Positions 1-12,002 of a stretch of DNA of 64,000 bases are shown here, piece after piece. Origin of the DNA: Massilia rubra (lineage in GTDB: Bacteria; Pseudomonadota; Gammaproteobacteria; Burkholderiales; Burkholderiaceae_D). Numbering within the stretch: position 1 is the stretch's first letter; each line of letters starts with the position of its first letter. The translations under genes and the position numbers were made by a program. Where the stretch lies: contig NZ_VUYU01000022.1 of NCBI RefSeq assembly GCF_011682065.1, positions 54,795-118,794 on the forward strand, read 5' to 3'. The notes beneath the pieces are model-generated. The model saw only the letters and a program-made list of their open reading frames with translations, did no database searches and was not told the origin of the DNA.

Positions 1-964
1 GCGCACCGGCAAGAAGATCGCCGTGGTCGGCGCCGGCCCCGCCGGCCTGTCGTGCGCGCATCGCCTGGCCATGCTGGGCAACGATGTCGTCATCTTTGAA
101 GCACGCGCCAAGTCCGGCGGCCTGAATGAATACGGCATCGCCAAGTACAAGCTGACCGGCGACTTCGCCCAGCGCGAGGTGGAGTTCTTGCTCAGTATCG
201 GCGGCATCGACGTGCAGCACGGCCGCATCCTCGGCGTGAACCTGCACCTGCACGAGCTGCACGCGCAGTACGACGCCATATTCCTTGGCCTGGGCCTGAA
301 CGCCAGCCGCCAGCTTGGACTGACGGGCGAAGACGCGCCGGGCCTGATGGCGGCGGTCGACTACATCGCCGACCTGCGCCAGGCAGCCGACCTGGCGACG
401 CTGCCGGTGCCCAAGCGCGCCATCGTCATCGGCGCCGGCAACACGGCAATCGACATGGCGGTGCAGATCAAGCGCCTCGGCGCGGAAGACGTGACGCTGG
501 TCTACCGGCGCGGTGCGGAGTCGATGAGCGCGACGCACCACGAACAGGATATCGCCAAGGCCAATATGGTGCGTATCCGCACCTGGGCGGCGCCGCTGGA
601 AGTGCTGCTCGACGATGCGGGCCGCGTGCGCGGCATGCGCTTTGAAGAAACGCGCCTGGATGGCGGACGCCTGAACGGCACCGGCGCCTTTATCGAGATC
701 GCCGCCGATGCCGTGTTCAAGGCGATCGGCCAGAGCATGGACCCGGTGGGTTTGTCGGACCAGATGGCGCAGCAGATCACGCGCGAGGGCGACAAGATCC
801 ACGTCGACGCGCAGTTCCGCACGGCGCTGACGGGCATTTACGCGGGCGGCGACTGCGTCGCGCCGGGGCAGGACTTGACGGTTCAAGCAGTCCAGCATGG
901 CAAGCTGGCGGCGATGGCCATTCACAATGACATCCAATTCAAGGTGGAGGCTTCCCATGGCTGA
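1..964 (+). CDS. preT: NAD-dependent dihydropyrimidine dehydrogenase subunit PreT (5' end outside window)
   Basis: This is the C-terminal part of the flavin subunit of the two-subunit dihydropyrimidine dehydrogenase, which passes electrons from NADH to PreA for reduction of uracil or thymine. The frame is open from the first bases of the window, and the gene starts upstream. A dinucleotide-binding motif VVGAGPAGLSC lies at about nt 23-55. A second one, IVIGAGNTAIDMA, lies at about 421-460, as in glutamate-synthase-small-subunit-like FAD/NAD(P) oxidoreductases. A C-terminal IYAGGD flavin motif lies at about 835-852. The N-terminal iron-sulfur region expected in PreT would be outside the window. 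The stop overlaps the preA start by 8 bp, which implies translational coupling. The assignment rests on the family motifs and on the partner gene. Confidence 0.9.
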   Translation, partial: RTGKKIAVVGAGPAGLSCAHRLAMLGNDVVIFEARAKSGGLNEYGIAKYKLTGDFAQREVEFLLSIGGIDVQHGRILGVNLHLHELHAQYDAIFLGLGLNASRQLGLTGEDAPGLMAAVDYIADLRQAADLATLPVPKRAIVIGAGNTAIDMAVQIKRLGAEDVTLVYRRGAESMSATHHEQDIAKANMVRIRTWAAPLEVLLDDAGRVRGMRFEETRLDGGRLNGTGAFIEIAADAVFKAIGQSMDPVGLSDQMAQQITREGDKIHVDAQFRTALTGIYAGGDCVAPGQDLTVQAVQHGKLAAMAIHNDIQFKVEASHG

Positions 965-2234
965 CCTGAGCATCGAATTTTGCGGCATCAAGTCCCCCAA
1001 TCCGTTCTGGCTGGCCTCCGCGCCACCGACCGACAAGGCCTACAACGTGGTGCGTGCCTTCGAGGCGGGATGGGGCGGGGTGGTCTGGAAGACGCTCGGC
1101 GAAGACCCGGCCGCGGTCAACGTGTCGTCGCGCTACTCCGCCTTGTACGGCAAGAACCGCGAGGTGATCGGCTTTAACAACATCGAACTCATTACCGACC
1201 GCTCGCTGGAGATCAACCTGCGCGAAATCACGCAGGTGAAAAAGGACTGGCCGGACCGCGCCATGATCGTCTCGCTCATGCTGCCATGCGAAGAAGCGCT
1301 GTGGGCCGAAATCTTGCCCAAGGTCGAGGCAACCGGCGCGGACGGCATCGAGCTCAATTTCGGCTGCCCGCACGGCATGCCGGAACGCGGCATGGGCGCG
1401 GCGGTGGGTCAGGTGCCCGAATACGTGGAGATGGTCACGCGCTGGTGCAAGAAGCACTCGAAGCTGCCGGTGATCGTCAAGCTCACGCCGAACATCACCG
1501 ACGTGCGTAAACCTGCGCGCGCCGCCAAGGCCGGTGGGGCCGATGCGGTTTCGCTGATTAACACCATCAACTCGATCACCCACCTTGACCTGGACCGCAT
1601 GGTGGCGCTGCCGATCGTGGGCAATGCGAGCACGCACGGCGGCTACTGCGGCGCGGCGGTCAAGCCGATTGCGCTGAACATGGTCGCCGAAATCGCGCGC
1701 GATCCGGAGACGCATGGCTTGCCGATTTCTGGCATCGGCGGCATCGGCAACTGGCGCGATGCGGCCGAATTCATCGCGCTGGGCGCAGGCTCGGTACAGG
1801 TGTGCACGGCGGCGATGCTGCACGGGTTCCGGATCGTGGAGGAGATGAAGGACGGCCTGTCGCGCTGGATGGACGAGAAGGGCTACAAGACCATTGCGGA
1901 GTTTTCGGGCAAGGCGGTACCCAACACGACTGACTGGAAATACCTGGACATGAACTACCAGGTGATCGCGCAGATCGACCAGGACAAGTGCATCAAGTGC
2001 GGCAAATGCTATGTGGCGTGCGAAGATACGTCGCACCAGTCGATCTCCCAGTTGATCGACGCGGCGGGCACGCGCACGTACGAAGTGATCAAATCCGAGT
2101 GCGTCGGGTGTAATCTGTGCGAGATTACCTGTCCGGTGGAAGCGTGCATCACGATGGTGCCGCAGGAGACCGGGAAGGCGTACATGAACTGGACGCAGGA
2201 TCCGCGTAATCCGAGGGCGGAAGTGCTTAGTTAG
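957..2234 (+). CDS. preA: NAD-dependent dihydropyrimidine dehydrogenase subunit PreA
   Basis: This is the catalytic FMN subunit, which reduces uracil or thymine to the dihydropyrimidine, the first step of reductive pyrimidine degradation. The 425-residue protein starts at ATG 957 (MADLSIEF). I prefer this to the longer frame because it overlaps the preT stop and begins the dihydroorotate-dehydrogenase-like barrel (GIKSPNPFWLASAPPTD). ELNFGCPHGM is the conserved DPD substrate/FMN loop. The C-terminus carries two [4Fe-4S] motifs, C345-x2-C348-x2-C351-x3-C355 and C382-x2-C385-x2-C388-x3-C392. It is the second gene of a same-strand catabolic operon. Its length matches bacterial PreA. Confidence 0.95.
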   Translation: MADLSIEFCGIKSPNPFWLASAPPTDKAYNVVRAFEAGWGGVVWKTLGEDPAAVNVSSRYSALYGKNREVIGFNNIELITDRSLEINLREITQVKKDWPDRAMIVSLMLPCEEALWAEILPKVEATGADGIELNFGCPHGMPERGMGAAVGQVPEYVEMVTRWCKKHSKLPVIVKLTPNITDVRKPARAAKAGGADAVSLINTINSITHLDLDRMVALPIVGNASTHGGYCGAAVKPIALNMVAEIARDPETHGLPISGIGGIGNWRDAAEFIALGAGSVQVCTAAMLHGFRIVEEMKDGLSRWMDEKGYKTIAEFSGKAVPNTTDWKYLDMNYQVIAQIDQDKCIKCGKCYVACEDTSHQSISQLIDAAGTRTYEVIKSECVGCNLCEITCPVEACITMVPQETGKAYMNWTQDPRNPRAEVLS

Positions 2235-2278
2235 CCCTTGAGCCGTCGTTCCCGTGTCATCAATAGGAGATCCCCACT

Positions 2279-5180
<2,902 letters not shown>

Positions 5181-5215
5181 TATCCCGTCGCACGTCTTCA
5201 ACCCTGGAGTGATCA

Positions 5216-6454
5216 ATGAACGATCTGCGCATTAACGGCGAGCGCCTGTGGGCCTCGCTGATGGAACTGGCCAAAATCGGCGCTACCCCCAAAGGCGGCG
5301 TCAAACGCCTGGCCCTGACGGACCTCGACAAGCAGGGCCGCGACCTGGTGGTCGGCTGGGGCAAGGAAGCCGGCATGTCGATCACGGTCGACCAGATCGG
5401 CAACGTCTTCATGCGCCGTGAAGGCCGCAATCCGGCGCTGCCGCCGATCATGACCGGCAGCCATATCGACACCCAGCCGACCGGCGGAAAATTCGACGGC
5501 AACTACGGTGTGCTCGCTGGCCTGGAAGTGGTGCGCACCCTGAACGACCGGGGCATCGAGACCGAAGCACCGGTCGAAGTGGCTTTCTGGACCAATGAAG
5601 AAGGCTCGCGTTTCGTGCCGGTGATGATGGGCTCCGGCGTCTTCTGCGGCGCCTTCAGCCTGGAGACGGCCTACGCCGCCAAAGACACCGAAGGCAAAAG
5701 CGTGCGCGACGAACTGGCGCGCATCGGCTACATGGGCGAGCAGGTCCCCGGCCAGCACCCGATCGGCGCCTATTTCGAAACCCATATCGAACAAGGCCCG
5801 GTGCTGGAAGACGCCGACAAGGTGATCGGCGTGGTGCCGGCCGTGATGGGATTGTCGTGGTACGACTGCGTGGTGACCGGCATGGAGGCGCACGCCGGCC
5901 CCACGCCCATGGGCCTGCGCAAGGATGCGCTGCAGGTGTCCACCCACATCATGCAGGAGGTGGTGAAGATCGCGAACCGCTATCCGCCTTATGGGCGTGG
6001 CACGGTGGGCATGGTGCAGCTGTTCCCGAACAGCCGCAACGTGATTCCGGGCGAGGTCAAATTCAGCATCGACCTGCGCAACGTGAACGATGAACTGCTC
6101 AACACCATGCACGAGGAGATGCTGGCGTTTATCGACAAGACGCGCAGCGACTCCGGGCTGGCCATTTCGATCGAGCGCGTGTCGTACTATCCGCCTTGTC
6201 CGTTCCATCCGGACTGCGTGGGTGCGGTGCGCGAGGCGACCGCCAAACTTGGCTACTCGACGATGGACGTGGTCTCGGGCGCCGGCCACGACGCCATTTA
6301 CGCCGCCCGCCTGGCCCCGGCCGGGATGATCTTCGTGCCCTGCAAGGACGGTATCAGTCACAACGAAATCGAGGACGCCAAGTCGGAGCACCTCGAAGCC
6401 GGCTGTAACGTACTGCTGCATGCGATGCTGGAACGGGCCAAGATCGTCGCCTGA
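5216..6454 (+). CDS. Zn-dependent N-carbamoyl-beta-alanine/allantoate amidohydrolase-type hydrolase
   Basis: This M20/hydantoinase-carbamoylase family hydrolase has 412 residues. Metal ligands are visible as H83 and D94 (MTGSHIDTQPTGGKFDGNYG) and E128/E129 (NEEGSRF). It also has the dimer-lid motif ETHIEQGPVLE and a late SGAGHDA motif. The family includes allantoate amidohydrolase, L-carbamoylases and beta-ureidopropionase. Directly after dihydropyrimidinase, the third pathway step fits best: N-carbamoyl-beta-alanine to beta-alanine, CO2 and ammonia. A second homologue fused to UraD at 7871-9628 is better placed for allantoate. The specificity is inferred from position. Confidence 0.87.
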   Translation: MNDLRINGERLWASLMELAKIGATPKGGVKRLALTDLDKQGRDLVVGWGKEAGMSITVDQIGNVFMRREGRNPALPPIMTGSHIDTQPTGGKFDGNYGVLAGLEVVRTLNDRGIETEAPVEVAFWTNEEGSRFVPVMMGSGVFCGAFSLETAYAAKDTEGKSVRDELARIGYMGEQVPGQHPIGAYFETHIEQGPVLEDADKVIGVVPAVMGLSWYDCVVTGMEAHAGPTPMGLRKDALQVSTHIMQEVVKIANRYPPYGRGTVGMVQLFPNSRNVIPGEVKFSIDLRNVNDELLNTMHEEMLAFIDKTRSDSGLAISIERVSYYPPCPFHPDCVGAVREATAKLGYSTMDVVSGAGHDAIYAARLAPAGMIFVPCKDGISHNEIEDAKSEHLEAGCNVLLHAMLERAKIVA

Positions 6455-6575
6455 TAATTTCACTTAAGAAATTACGTCGGCGTTCTCCTACCGCTACGCA
6501 CGGATTGTGCTGATTCGTGTGTCGAAGTTTGCTTGTTAGGCTGTCCTTTTCCATTTTCCATGAGGAGGACAGTCC

Positions 6576-7736
6576 ATGCGCGCTTTAACCTATCACGGCA
6601 GCAACGACGTCAAGGTTGACAACGTACCCGACCCGATTTTGCAGGAGCCGGACGACATCATCCTGAAAGTGACTGCCACCGCGATCTGCGGATCGGACCT
6701 GCACATGTATCGCGGGAAGATTCCGGCGATGAAAAGCGGCGATATCCTGGGCCATGAATTCATGGGCGAAGTCGTCGAGACGGGCGCCAACGTCACCAGG
6801 CTGCACAAGGGCGACCGCGTGGTGGTGCCGTTCGTGATCGCATGCGGCAGCTGCTTTTTCTGCGATATGGACCTGTATTCGGCGTGCGAGACGACCAACC
6901 CCGATCGCGGTTCGATCATGAACAAGAAAAGCCTGCGCTCGGGCGCGGCGCTGTTCGGTTTCAGCCATTTGTATGGCGGCGTGCCGGGCGGGCAGGCCGA
7001 ATACGTGCGCGTGCCGAAGGCGAATGTGGGGCCGATCAAGATTCCCACTAACCTGGCGGACGAGCAGGTGCTGTTCCTGAGCGATATTCTGCCGACCGGT
7101 TATCAGGCGGTGCTCAATACGGGCGTGGGCAAGGGCGGGAGCCTGGCGATTTTTGGCGCGGGGCCGGTGGGGCAGATGGCTGCGGCCAGCGCGCGCATGC
7201 TGGGGATCGAGAAGATTTTCATGGTCGACCATCACAAGTTCCGGCTTGATTTTGCACAGAAAACCTATGGCGTCATTCCGGTCAATTTCGAGGACTGCGA
7301 CGCCGCGGAGTTCATCATCGAGCACACCGATGCGCGCGGTGTCGATGGCGTGGTGGAGGCGGTCGGCTTCGAAGCCAAGGGCAGTGCGGTGGAAACCGTG
7401 ATGACCAATCTCAAGCTCGAAGGCAGCAGCGGCAAGGCGCTACGCCAGTGCATCGCGGCGGTGCGGCGCGGCGGGATGGTCAGCGTACCGGGTGTGTATG
7501 CCGGGTTTATTCACGGCTTCCTGTTCGGCGATATCTTCGAGAAGGGCATCGGGATCAAGGCGGGGCAGACGCATGTGCAGAAGCATATGCCGGAACTGCT
7601 CAAGTTCATCGAGGAAGGCAAGCTGCATCCGGATGTGATTATCTCGCACCGCCTGAATCTGTCGCAGGCGGCGGAGGGCTACAAGATGTTCGATAAAAAA
7701 GAGGATGAGTGCCGCAAGGTCGTGCTGACGCCGTGA
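6576..7736 (+). CDS. Zinc-dependent alcohol dehydrogenase (MDR family)
   Basis: This 386-residue medium-chain dehydrogenase resembles the glutathione-independent formaldehyde dehydrogenase/threonine dehydrogenase branch. Catalytic zinc ligands are C38 and H60-E61 ([10 protein letters not shown]). A cysteine cluster, [16 protein letters not shown], is the structural-zinc region. [17 protein letters not shown] is the NAD-binding Rossmann motif. The ribosome binding site GAGGA precedes ATG 6576. It lies 121 bp behind the pyrimidine hydrolase on the same strand, so it may be co-transcribed or separate. A role in handling an aldehyde end product is only a guess, and the substrate is unknown. Confidence 0.85.
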   Translation: MRALTYHGSNDVKVDNVPDPILQEPDDIILKVTATAICGSDLHMYRGKIPAMKSGDILGHEFMGEVVETGANVTRLHKGDRVVVPFVIACGSCFFCDMDLYSACETTNPDRGSIMNKKSLRSGAALFGFSHLYGGVPGGQAEYVRVPKANVGPIKIPTNLADEQVLFLSDILPTGYQAVLNTGVGKGGSLAIFGAGPVGQMAAASARMLGIEKIFMVDHHKFRLDFAQKTYGVIPVNFEDCDAAEFIIEHTDARGVDGVVEAVGFEAKGSAVETVMTNLKLEGSSGKALRQCIAAVRRGGMVSVPGVYAGFIHGFLFGDIFEKGIGIKAGQTHVQKHMPELLKFIEEGKLHPDVIISHRLNLSQAAEGYKMFDKKEDECRKVVLTP

Positions 7737-7768
7737 TAATGGTCGTTCATGCCACTGCCAACACAGTC

Positions 7769-7865
7769 GTCGTTCCCGCGCAGGCGGGAACCCAATTTTG
7801 TTGAGCCGCTAAGCTGCATTACGAACTTGGGTTCCCGCCAAGGAAGCCGCCGAGGCCGGGAACGA
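7769..7865. repeat. REP doublet (palindromic intergenic repeat), copy 1
   Basis: Two inverted copies of the unit starting GTCGTTCCCGCG and continuing AGGCGGGAACCCAA face each other. Each unit is itself a hairpin (TTCCCGC/GCGGGAA). The right arm has its hairpin loop enlarged to about 18 bases (7839-7856). It lies between the convergent alcohol dehydrogenase and UraD-fusion genes. Closely matching copies occur at 13256-13342 and 57577-57663. Confidence 0.85.
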
Positions 7866-7870
7866 CTGAG

Positions 7871-9628
7871 CTATGCGATGTCCTTGAGAAAATCAAGAAA
7901 AACCTGCGCCGCCATCTCCGCATCGTCCGCCGTCATGGTTTCGAGCCGGTTGTGGCTGATCCCGCCATTCCCGCAGCGGACAAACAACATGGCCACATCG
8001 GTGATCTTGGCCATCGCCATCGCGTCGTGCCCGGCCCCTGAAGCGAGGTCGTGACGCGGCAAGCCGGCGCGTTCGATCGCCTCACCGAGTCGCTCCATCA
8101 ACGCCGGCGCACACGGCGCGGCCGGCGCCGATACAATCTGCTCGATCTGCATGTCCACATGCCGGCGCCCGCAGATCGCTTCGATGCCGTCCAATATATC
8201 CTTGACCGCGGCGTGGCGCACGGCGTCGTCCGCAGCGCGGATATCGAGCGACAGCTTGCAGTGGCCAGGAATCACATTCACCGATCCGTTCGGCACCTGC
8301 AACTGGCCCACCGTGCCGACCAGCGACCCGGCGCCGCTGCAGCGCCGCTCGACCAGCAGCACGATTTCCGCCGCCGCTGTCGCCGCATCCTTGCGCATGT
8401 TCATCGGCGTGGTGCCCGCGTGGCTGGCCAGCCCGGTCAGCTCGACCAGGTAACGCGAGCTGCCGGCAATCGCGGTCACCACGCCGACCGCGAGGCCGCG
8501 TTCCAGCAGCACCGGTCCCTGTTCGATATGCACTTCCACGAACCCCAGCACATCGGCCGGATTGCGCGCGATGTCCGCAATTGCCTCGGGATGGTGGCCG
8601 GCGGCCGTCAGCGCTTCCAGCATGGTCACGCCGGCGGCATCCACCTGCTCCAGCAGCGCCATGTCGAACTGGCCGATCACCGCGTTACTGCCCAGGAAGG
8701 TGCTGCGAAAGCGCACGCCTTCTTCTTCCGCAAAACCGACCACCTCAAGGTGATAGGGCAGGCGCTCGCCGCGTTCGTGCAGGTGGCGCACCACCGCAAT
8801 CGGCAGCAGGATGCCGAGGCGCCCGTCGTACTTGCCGCCATCGCGCACGGTGTCGTAGTGCGAGCCGGTCATCAGCGTCCTGGCGTCCGGGTCGAGCGAC
8901 AGATAGCGCCCGACCACATTGCCGACGGCGTCGATGGTGGTCTCCATGCCCGCTTCGCGCATCCACTCGGCCAGTTGCGCCGCGGTGCGCTGGTGTACCT
9001 TGGTCATGTAGGAACAGGTCAGGCCATCGTCCGCTTCGCTCCATGCGCCGATGGTCTCGGCCCATTGCATCACGGTGGGGCCGAATGCGGGCGTGAGTTC
9101 AAGCAGGTCGTTGATGCGCAGTTCGGCGATGCGGTGAATCTGGCGCAAGCTCTCTGCCATTTCGTCGGGGCGCTGGTTTTTCAGGCGCCGCGTGAAGGTG
9201 TCGATGATCGCGCTGCGCGTGAGGCCATTGCCGTCCGGCCCCTTGACCGCGAGGATGAACGGAAAGCCGAAGCGGGCGTTGTAGTCGGCATTGAGCTTGT
9301 GCAGGGTCGCGTATTCTTCCGCGCTGCACAGGTTCAGGCCGGACCTGGCCTGTTCGTTGGTGGACTCCTGCGTCAGTTCACCGGCGATGGCGGCTTTGCC
9401 GGCCAGTTCGGGGTGGGCGCGGATCAGGCCAAGCTGTTCGTCCACGCTGGCCTTGGTCACCGCCGTTTGCAGCGCGTACTTGAGCGCCGCCACGGTGGCA
9501 AACGGGCGTCCCGTAGGGCGACCCGTCAGTGCGCGTTCGGGAATCCACGGCGAGTGTTCATAGATGCCGCGCAGGGTGTCGACAAAGGCCGCCGCGTCGC
9601 AGCTGTTCAAATCCGTTAATGTAGTCAT
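7871..9628 (-). CDS. Bifunctional OHCU decarboxylase (UraD)/allantoate amidohydrolase fusion
   Basis: Two steps of urate breakdown are fused in 585 residues. Residues 1-170 form an OHCU decarboxylase domain (HPELAGKAAIAGELTQES, NEQARSGLNL, YNARFGFPFILAVKG), which converts OHCU to S-allantoin. After a short linker, residues of about 175-585 form an M20-type allantoate amidohydrolase with the metal motif H257-Y-D259 (MTGSHYDTVRDGGKYDGRLG), EEEGVRF, VHIEQGPVL and SGAGHDAM. Such fusions are known in Burkholderiales. It is convergent with the pyrimidine operon and close to the LysR gene and puuD. No frame break is seen, so it looks functional. Confidence 0.92.
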   Translation of the reverse strand: MTTLTDLNSCDAAAFVDTLRGIYEHSPWIPERALTGRPTGRPFATVAALKYALQTAVTKASVDEQLGLIRAHPELAGKAAIAGELTQESTNEQARSGLNLCSAEEYATLHKLNADYNARFGFPFILAVKGPDGNGLTRSAIIDTFTRRLKNQRPDEMAESLRQIHRIAELRINDLLELTPAFGPTVMQWAETIGAWSEADDGLTCSYMTKVHQRTAAQLAEWMREAGMETTIDAVGNVVGRYLSLDPDARTLMTGSHYDTVRDGGKYDGRLGILLPIAVVRHLHERGERLPYHLEVVGFAEEEGVRFRSTFLGSNAVIGQFDMALLEQVDAAGVTMLEALTAAGHHPEAIADIARNPADVLGFVEVHIEQGPVLLERGLAVGVVTAIAGSSRYLVELTGLASHAGTTPMNMRKDAATAAAEIVLLVERRCSGAGSLVGTVGQLQVPNGSVNVIPGHCKLSLDIRAADDAVRHAAVKDILDGIEAICGRRHVDMQIEQIVSAPAAPCAPALMERLGEAIERAGLPRHDLASGAGHDAMAMAKITDVAMLFVRCGNGGISHNRLETMTADDAEMAAQVFLDFLKDIA

Positions 9629-9705
9629 GGGTATTCCATCTTTGATGACCGATCATAAGCGCTGGCCGCGTTGCGAACATACGAGCCAGCTGATAAGCGC
9701 TATCG

Positions 9706-10644
9706 CTACTGCTGCACCAGCGCCTTGGCCGCCGCGCTGACCTGGTCGCGCAGCCATTTGTGCTCGGGCGCCTGGTGCACGCGCTCGTGCCACAACTGGT
9801 AAAAGCGCATCGGCGGGAACTTGACCGGCACCGTGAAGCTCTTGAGCGGCAGTGTCTTTTCGTAAAAGCGCATGAACTGGCGCCCGGTGGTCAGTACCAG
9901 GTCGGTTTGCGTCAGCATATACGGAATCAGGCCGAAATAGGCCGATTCCACCGCCACCTTGCGCTGCATGCCTTGGCGTTCGAGGAAGGCGTCGATCACG
10001 CCGTGGTAACCGGGCAGCATCTGCGACGGCGCCACGTGGGGCAGGGTGAGGTAGTCCTCGACCGTCATGGCGTCGCTGGCGGTGCGCTTGGCGTACGGGC
10101 TGTCGGCGCGCATGGTGCAGATGATCGGGTCTTCGAACAGCTTGGAGATGTGCAGGTGCGCGGGAGGCTCGTCCCAGTTGGCGATGACAAGGTCCATGTC
10201 GCCATCCGAGAGCATGCGCACGTAATCGACCCCGCCCCCCAGGCTGTGGATCACCACGCGGCTGTTGGGCGAACCGCGCCGCAGCGCCGCCACCACGTTC
10301 GGCAGGAACTGGCTGTCGAGGTAATCCGGCGCGGCGATGTGGAAGGTGCGCGCTTCTTCCTGCGGCACGAAAGGCGATTTTTTGACGAACAGGCTCTCGG
10401 TTTCGTCGAGAATGCGCTTGGCGGGTTTGAGCAGGCTCTCGCCATGCTGGGTCGGCACCATGCCGCGCGCGCCGCGCACCAGCAGCGGGTCGCCGGTCAG
10501 TTCGCGCAGTTTGCGCAGCGACGCCGAGATCGAGGGCTGCGGCTGATTGAGCTTGAGCGCCACGCGCGAGACGTTTTTTTCGACCAGCAGCAGGTACAAG
10601 ATGCGAATCAGGTGCAGGTCGAGGTGTTGGGGAAGGCTGGACAT
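9706..10644 (-). CDS. LysR-family transcriptional regulator
   Basis: This is a 312-residue LysR-type regulator. An N-terminal winged helix-turn-helix (LDLHLIRILYLLLVEKNVSR, then QPSISASLRKLREL, residues of about 8-65) is followed by a two-lobed periplasmic-binding-like effector domain. I start it at ATG 10644 (MSSLPQHLD), because the longer GTG frame to 10701 adds 19 residues that no LysR protein needs. It is transcribed divergently from puuD with a 122-bp shared control region, so it probably regulates puuD, and perhaps the UraD fusion, in response to a purine intermediate. Confidence 0.9.
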   Translation of the reverse strand: MSSLPQHLDLHLIRILYLLLVEKNVSRVALKLNQPQPSISASLRKLRELTGDPLLVRGARGMVPTQHGESLLKPAKRILDETESLFVKKSPFVPQEEARTFHIAAPDYLDSQFLPNVVAALRRGSPNSRVVIHSLGGGVDYVRMLSDGDMDLVIANWDEPPAHLHISKLFEDPIICTMRADSPYAKRTASDAMTVEDYLTLPHVAPSQMLPGYHGVIDAFLERQGMQRKVAVESAYFGLIPYMLTQTDLVLTTGRQFMRFYEKTLPLKSFTVPVKFPPMRFYQLWHERVHQAPEHKWLRDQVSAAAKALVQQ

Positions 10645-10672
10645 CGTTATGTATATGAATTCGAGTATGTGG

Positions 10673-10687
10673 AATATACGCGATATT
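10673..10687. promoter_or_regulatory. Candidate LysR operator between the LysR gene and puuD
   Basis: The exact inverted repeat AATAT-ACGCG-ATATT lies 29 bp from the LysR start codon and 79 bp from puuD, in the divergent intergenic region. A T-N11-A type palindrome in such a place is the usual LysR binding site. That it is the operator is inferred. Confidence 0.4.
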
Positions 10688-10766
10688 TCATGTCGTGACA
10701 CTTGAATCAGTTTATCTTGGGTAAATTCGCGCTACTATCGCCGCAGCCCACGCAACAAGGAAACCC

Positions 10767-11984
10767 ATGGAAGTGTACGGATACCTGCTCCCCTACGGCC
10801 TCGAATGGCTCAACCTCATCGTGCGCTGGCTGCACGTGATTACCGGTATCGCCTGGATCGGCGCATCGTTTTACTTCGTCTGGCTGGACAACACCATCCG
10901 TCCGCCCGCGCCGGGTTCCGAGCTGGCCAACAAGGGCGTATCGGGCGAATTGTGGGCGGTGCATGGCGGTGGCTTCTACAACCCGCAAAAATACCTGGTG
11001 GCGCCGGCCGAACTGCCCAAGGAGCTGCACTGGTTTAAGTGGGAAGCCTATTCCACGTGGCTGTCGGGCTTTGCGCTGCTCACCATTGTGTACTACTTCA
11101 ACGCGCAGGCGATGATGGTCGATAAGGCCGTGGCGGACCTGACGTCAATGCAGGCGATCGGCATCGGCATCGGCAGCCTGGTTGTGGGCTGGACCGTGTA
11201 CGACCTGCTGTGCCGCTCCCCGCTCGGCAAGCGCGACCTGCCGTTCGGAATCGTGATGTTCCTGTTCCTGGTGGCCAGCGCGTATGTGCTGAACAAATAC
11301 CTGAGCGGGCGCGCCGCCTACATTCATGTGGGCGCGATGATCGGCACCATGATGGTGGCCAATGTGCTCATGCTGATCATTCCGGGCCAGCGCAAGATGG
11401 TCGCGGCGATGACGTCGGGCCAGCAGCCGGACCCGATCCATGGCCTCAAGGCCAAGCAGCGCAGCGTGCATAACAACTACTTCACCTTGCCGGTCCTGTT
11501 CATCATGATCAGCAATCACTATGCGATGACCTACCGTCACGAGCATGCGTGGGCGGTGCTGGCCGGGATCATGGCGGCCGGTGTGTTGATCCGCCACTTC
11601 TTCAACCTGCGCCATCGTGGCCGCGTGGAGTGGCGCTATCCGGCAGCCGGCGTTGCGCTGTTGCTGGCGGTGGCGATTGCCATCGCGCCCAAGGCGCCCG
11701 TCGCCGCGGTGGCGGGTGGTGACACGGCGGCGCAGTTCGCGCAGGTGCGGGCCATCATCACGCAGCGCTGCGCCACATGCCATTCCGAGCATCCGACCCA
11801 ACCGGGGTTTGCCAGCGCGCCGGCCGGCGTCATGCTGCACAACGCGGACCTGATTCACCAGAACGCAGCGAAAATTTACGAGCAGTCGGTGCGACTGAAG
11901 GTTATGCCGATCGGGAACCTGACCAACATGACCGATGCCGAGCGCGCGCAGGTCGCGGCCTGGTTCGAAGCCGGCGCTAAATAA
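10767..11984 (+). CDS. puuD: Membrane-bound urate oxidase/hydroxylase PuuD with cytochrome c domain
   Basis: PuuD oxidises urate to 5-hydroxyisourate and passes electrons to a c-type cytochrome instead of making peroxide. The 405-residue protein has about eight membrane segments (for example WLHVITGIAWIGASFYFVWL, residues of about 22-41) and a C-terminal periplasmic cytochrome c domain. Its haem motif is C335-A-T-C338-H339 and the distal methionine is probably in the VMPIGNLTNMTD region. A ribosome binding site AAGGAAA precedes ATG 10767. It is divergent from the LysR gene and 18 bp upstream of the M20 gene, forming a short operon. Confidence 0.92.
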   Translation: MEVYGYLLPYGLEWLNLIVRWLHVITGIAWIGASFYFVWLDNTIRPPAPGSELANKGVSGELWAVHGGGFYNPQKYLVAPAELPKELHWFKWEAYSTWLSGFALLTIVYYFNAQAMMVDKAVADLTSMQAIGIGIGSLVVGWTVYDLLCRSPLGKRDLPFGIVMFLFLVASAYVLNKYLSGRAAYIHVGAMIGTMMVANVLMLIIPGQRKMVAAMTSGQQPDPIHGLKAKQRSVHNNYFTLPVLFIMISNHYAMTYRHEHAWAVLAGIMAAGVLIRHFFNLRHRGRVEWRYPAAGVALLLAVAIAIAPKAPVAAVAGGDTAAQFAQVRAIITQRCATCHSEHPTQPGFASAPAGVMLHNADLIHQNAAKIYEQSVRLKVMPIGNLTNMTDAERAQVAAWFEAGAK

Positions 11985-12002
11985 GGACAACAAAGGATAA
12001 CA

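Noticed and set aside
8051..9619. 522-codon plus-strand frame
   Set aside because: It is antisense to the UraD/allantoate amidohydrolase fusion, whose motifs are intact.
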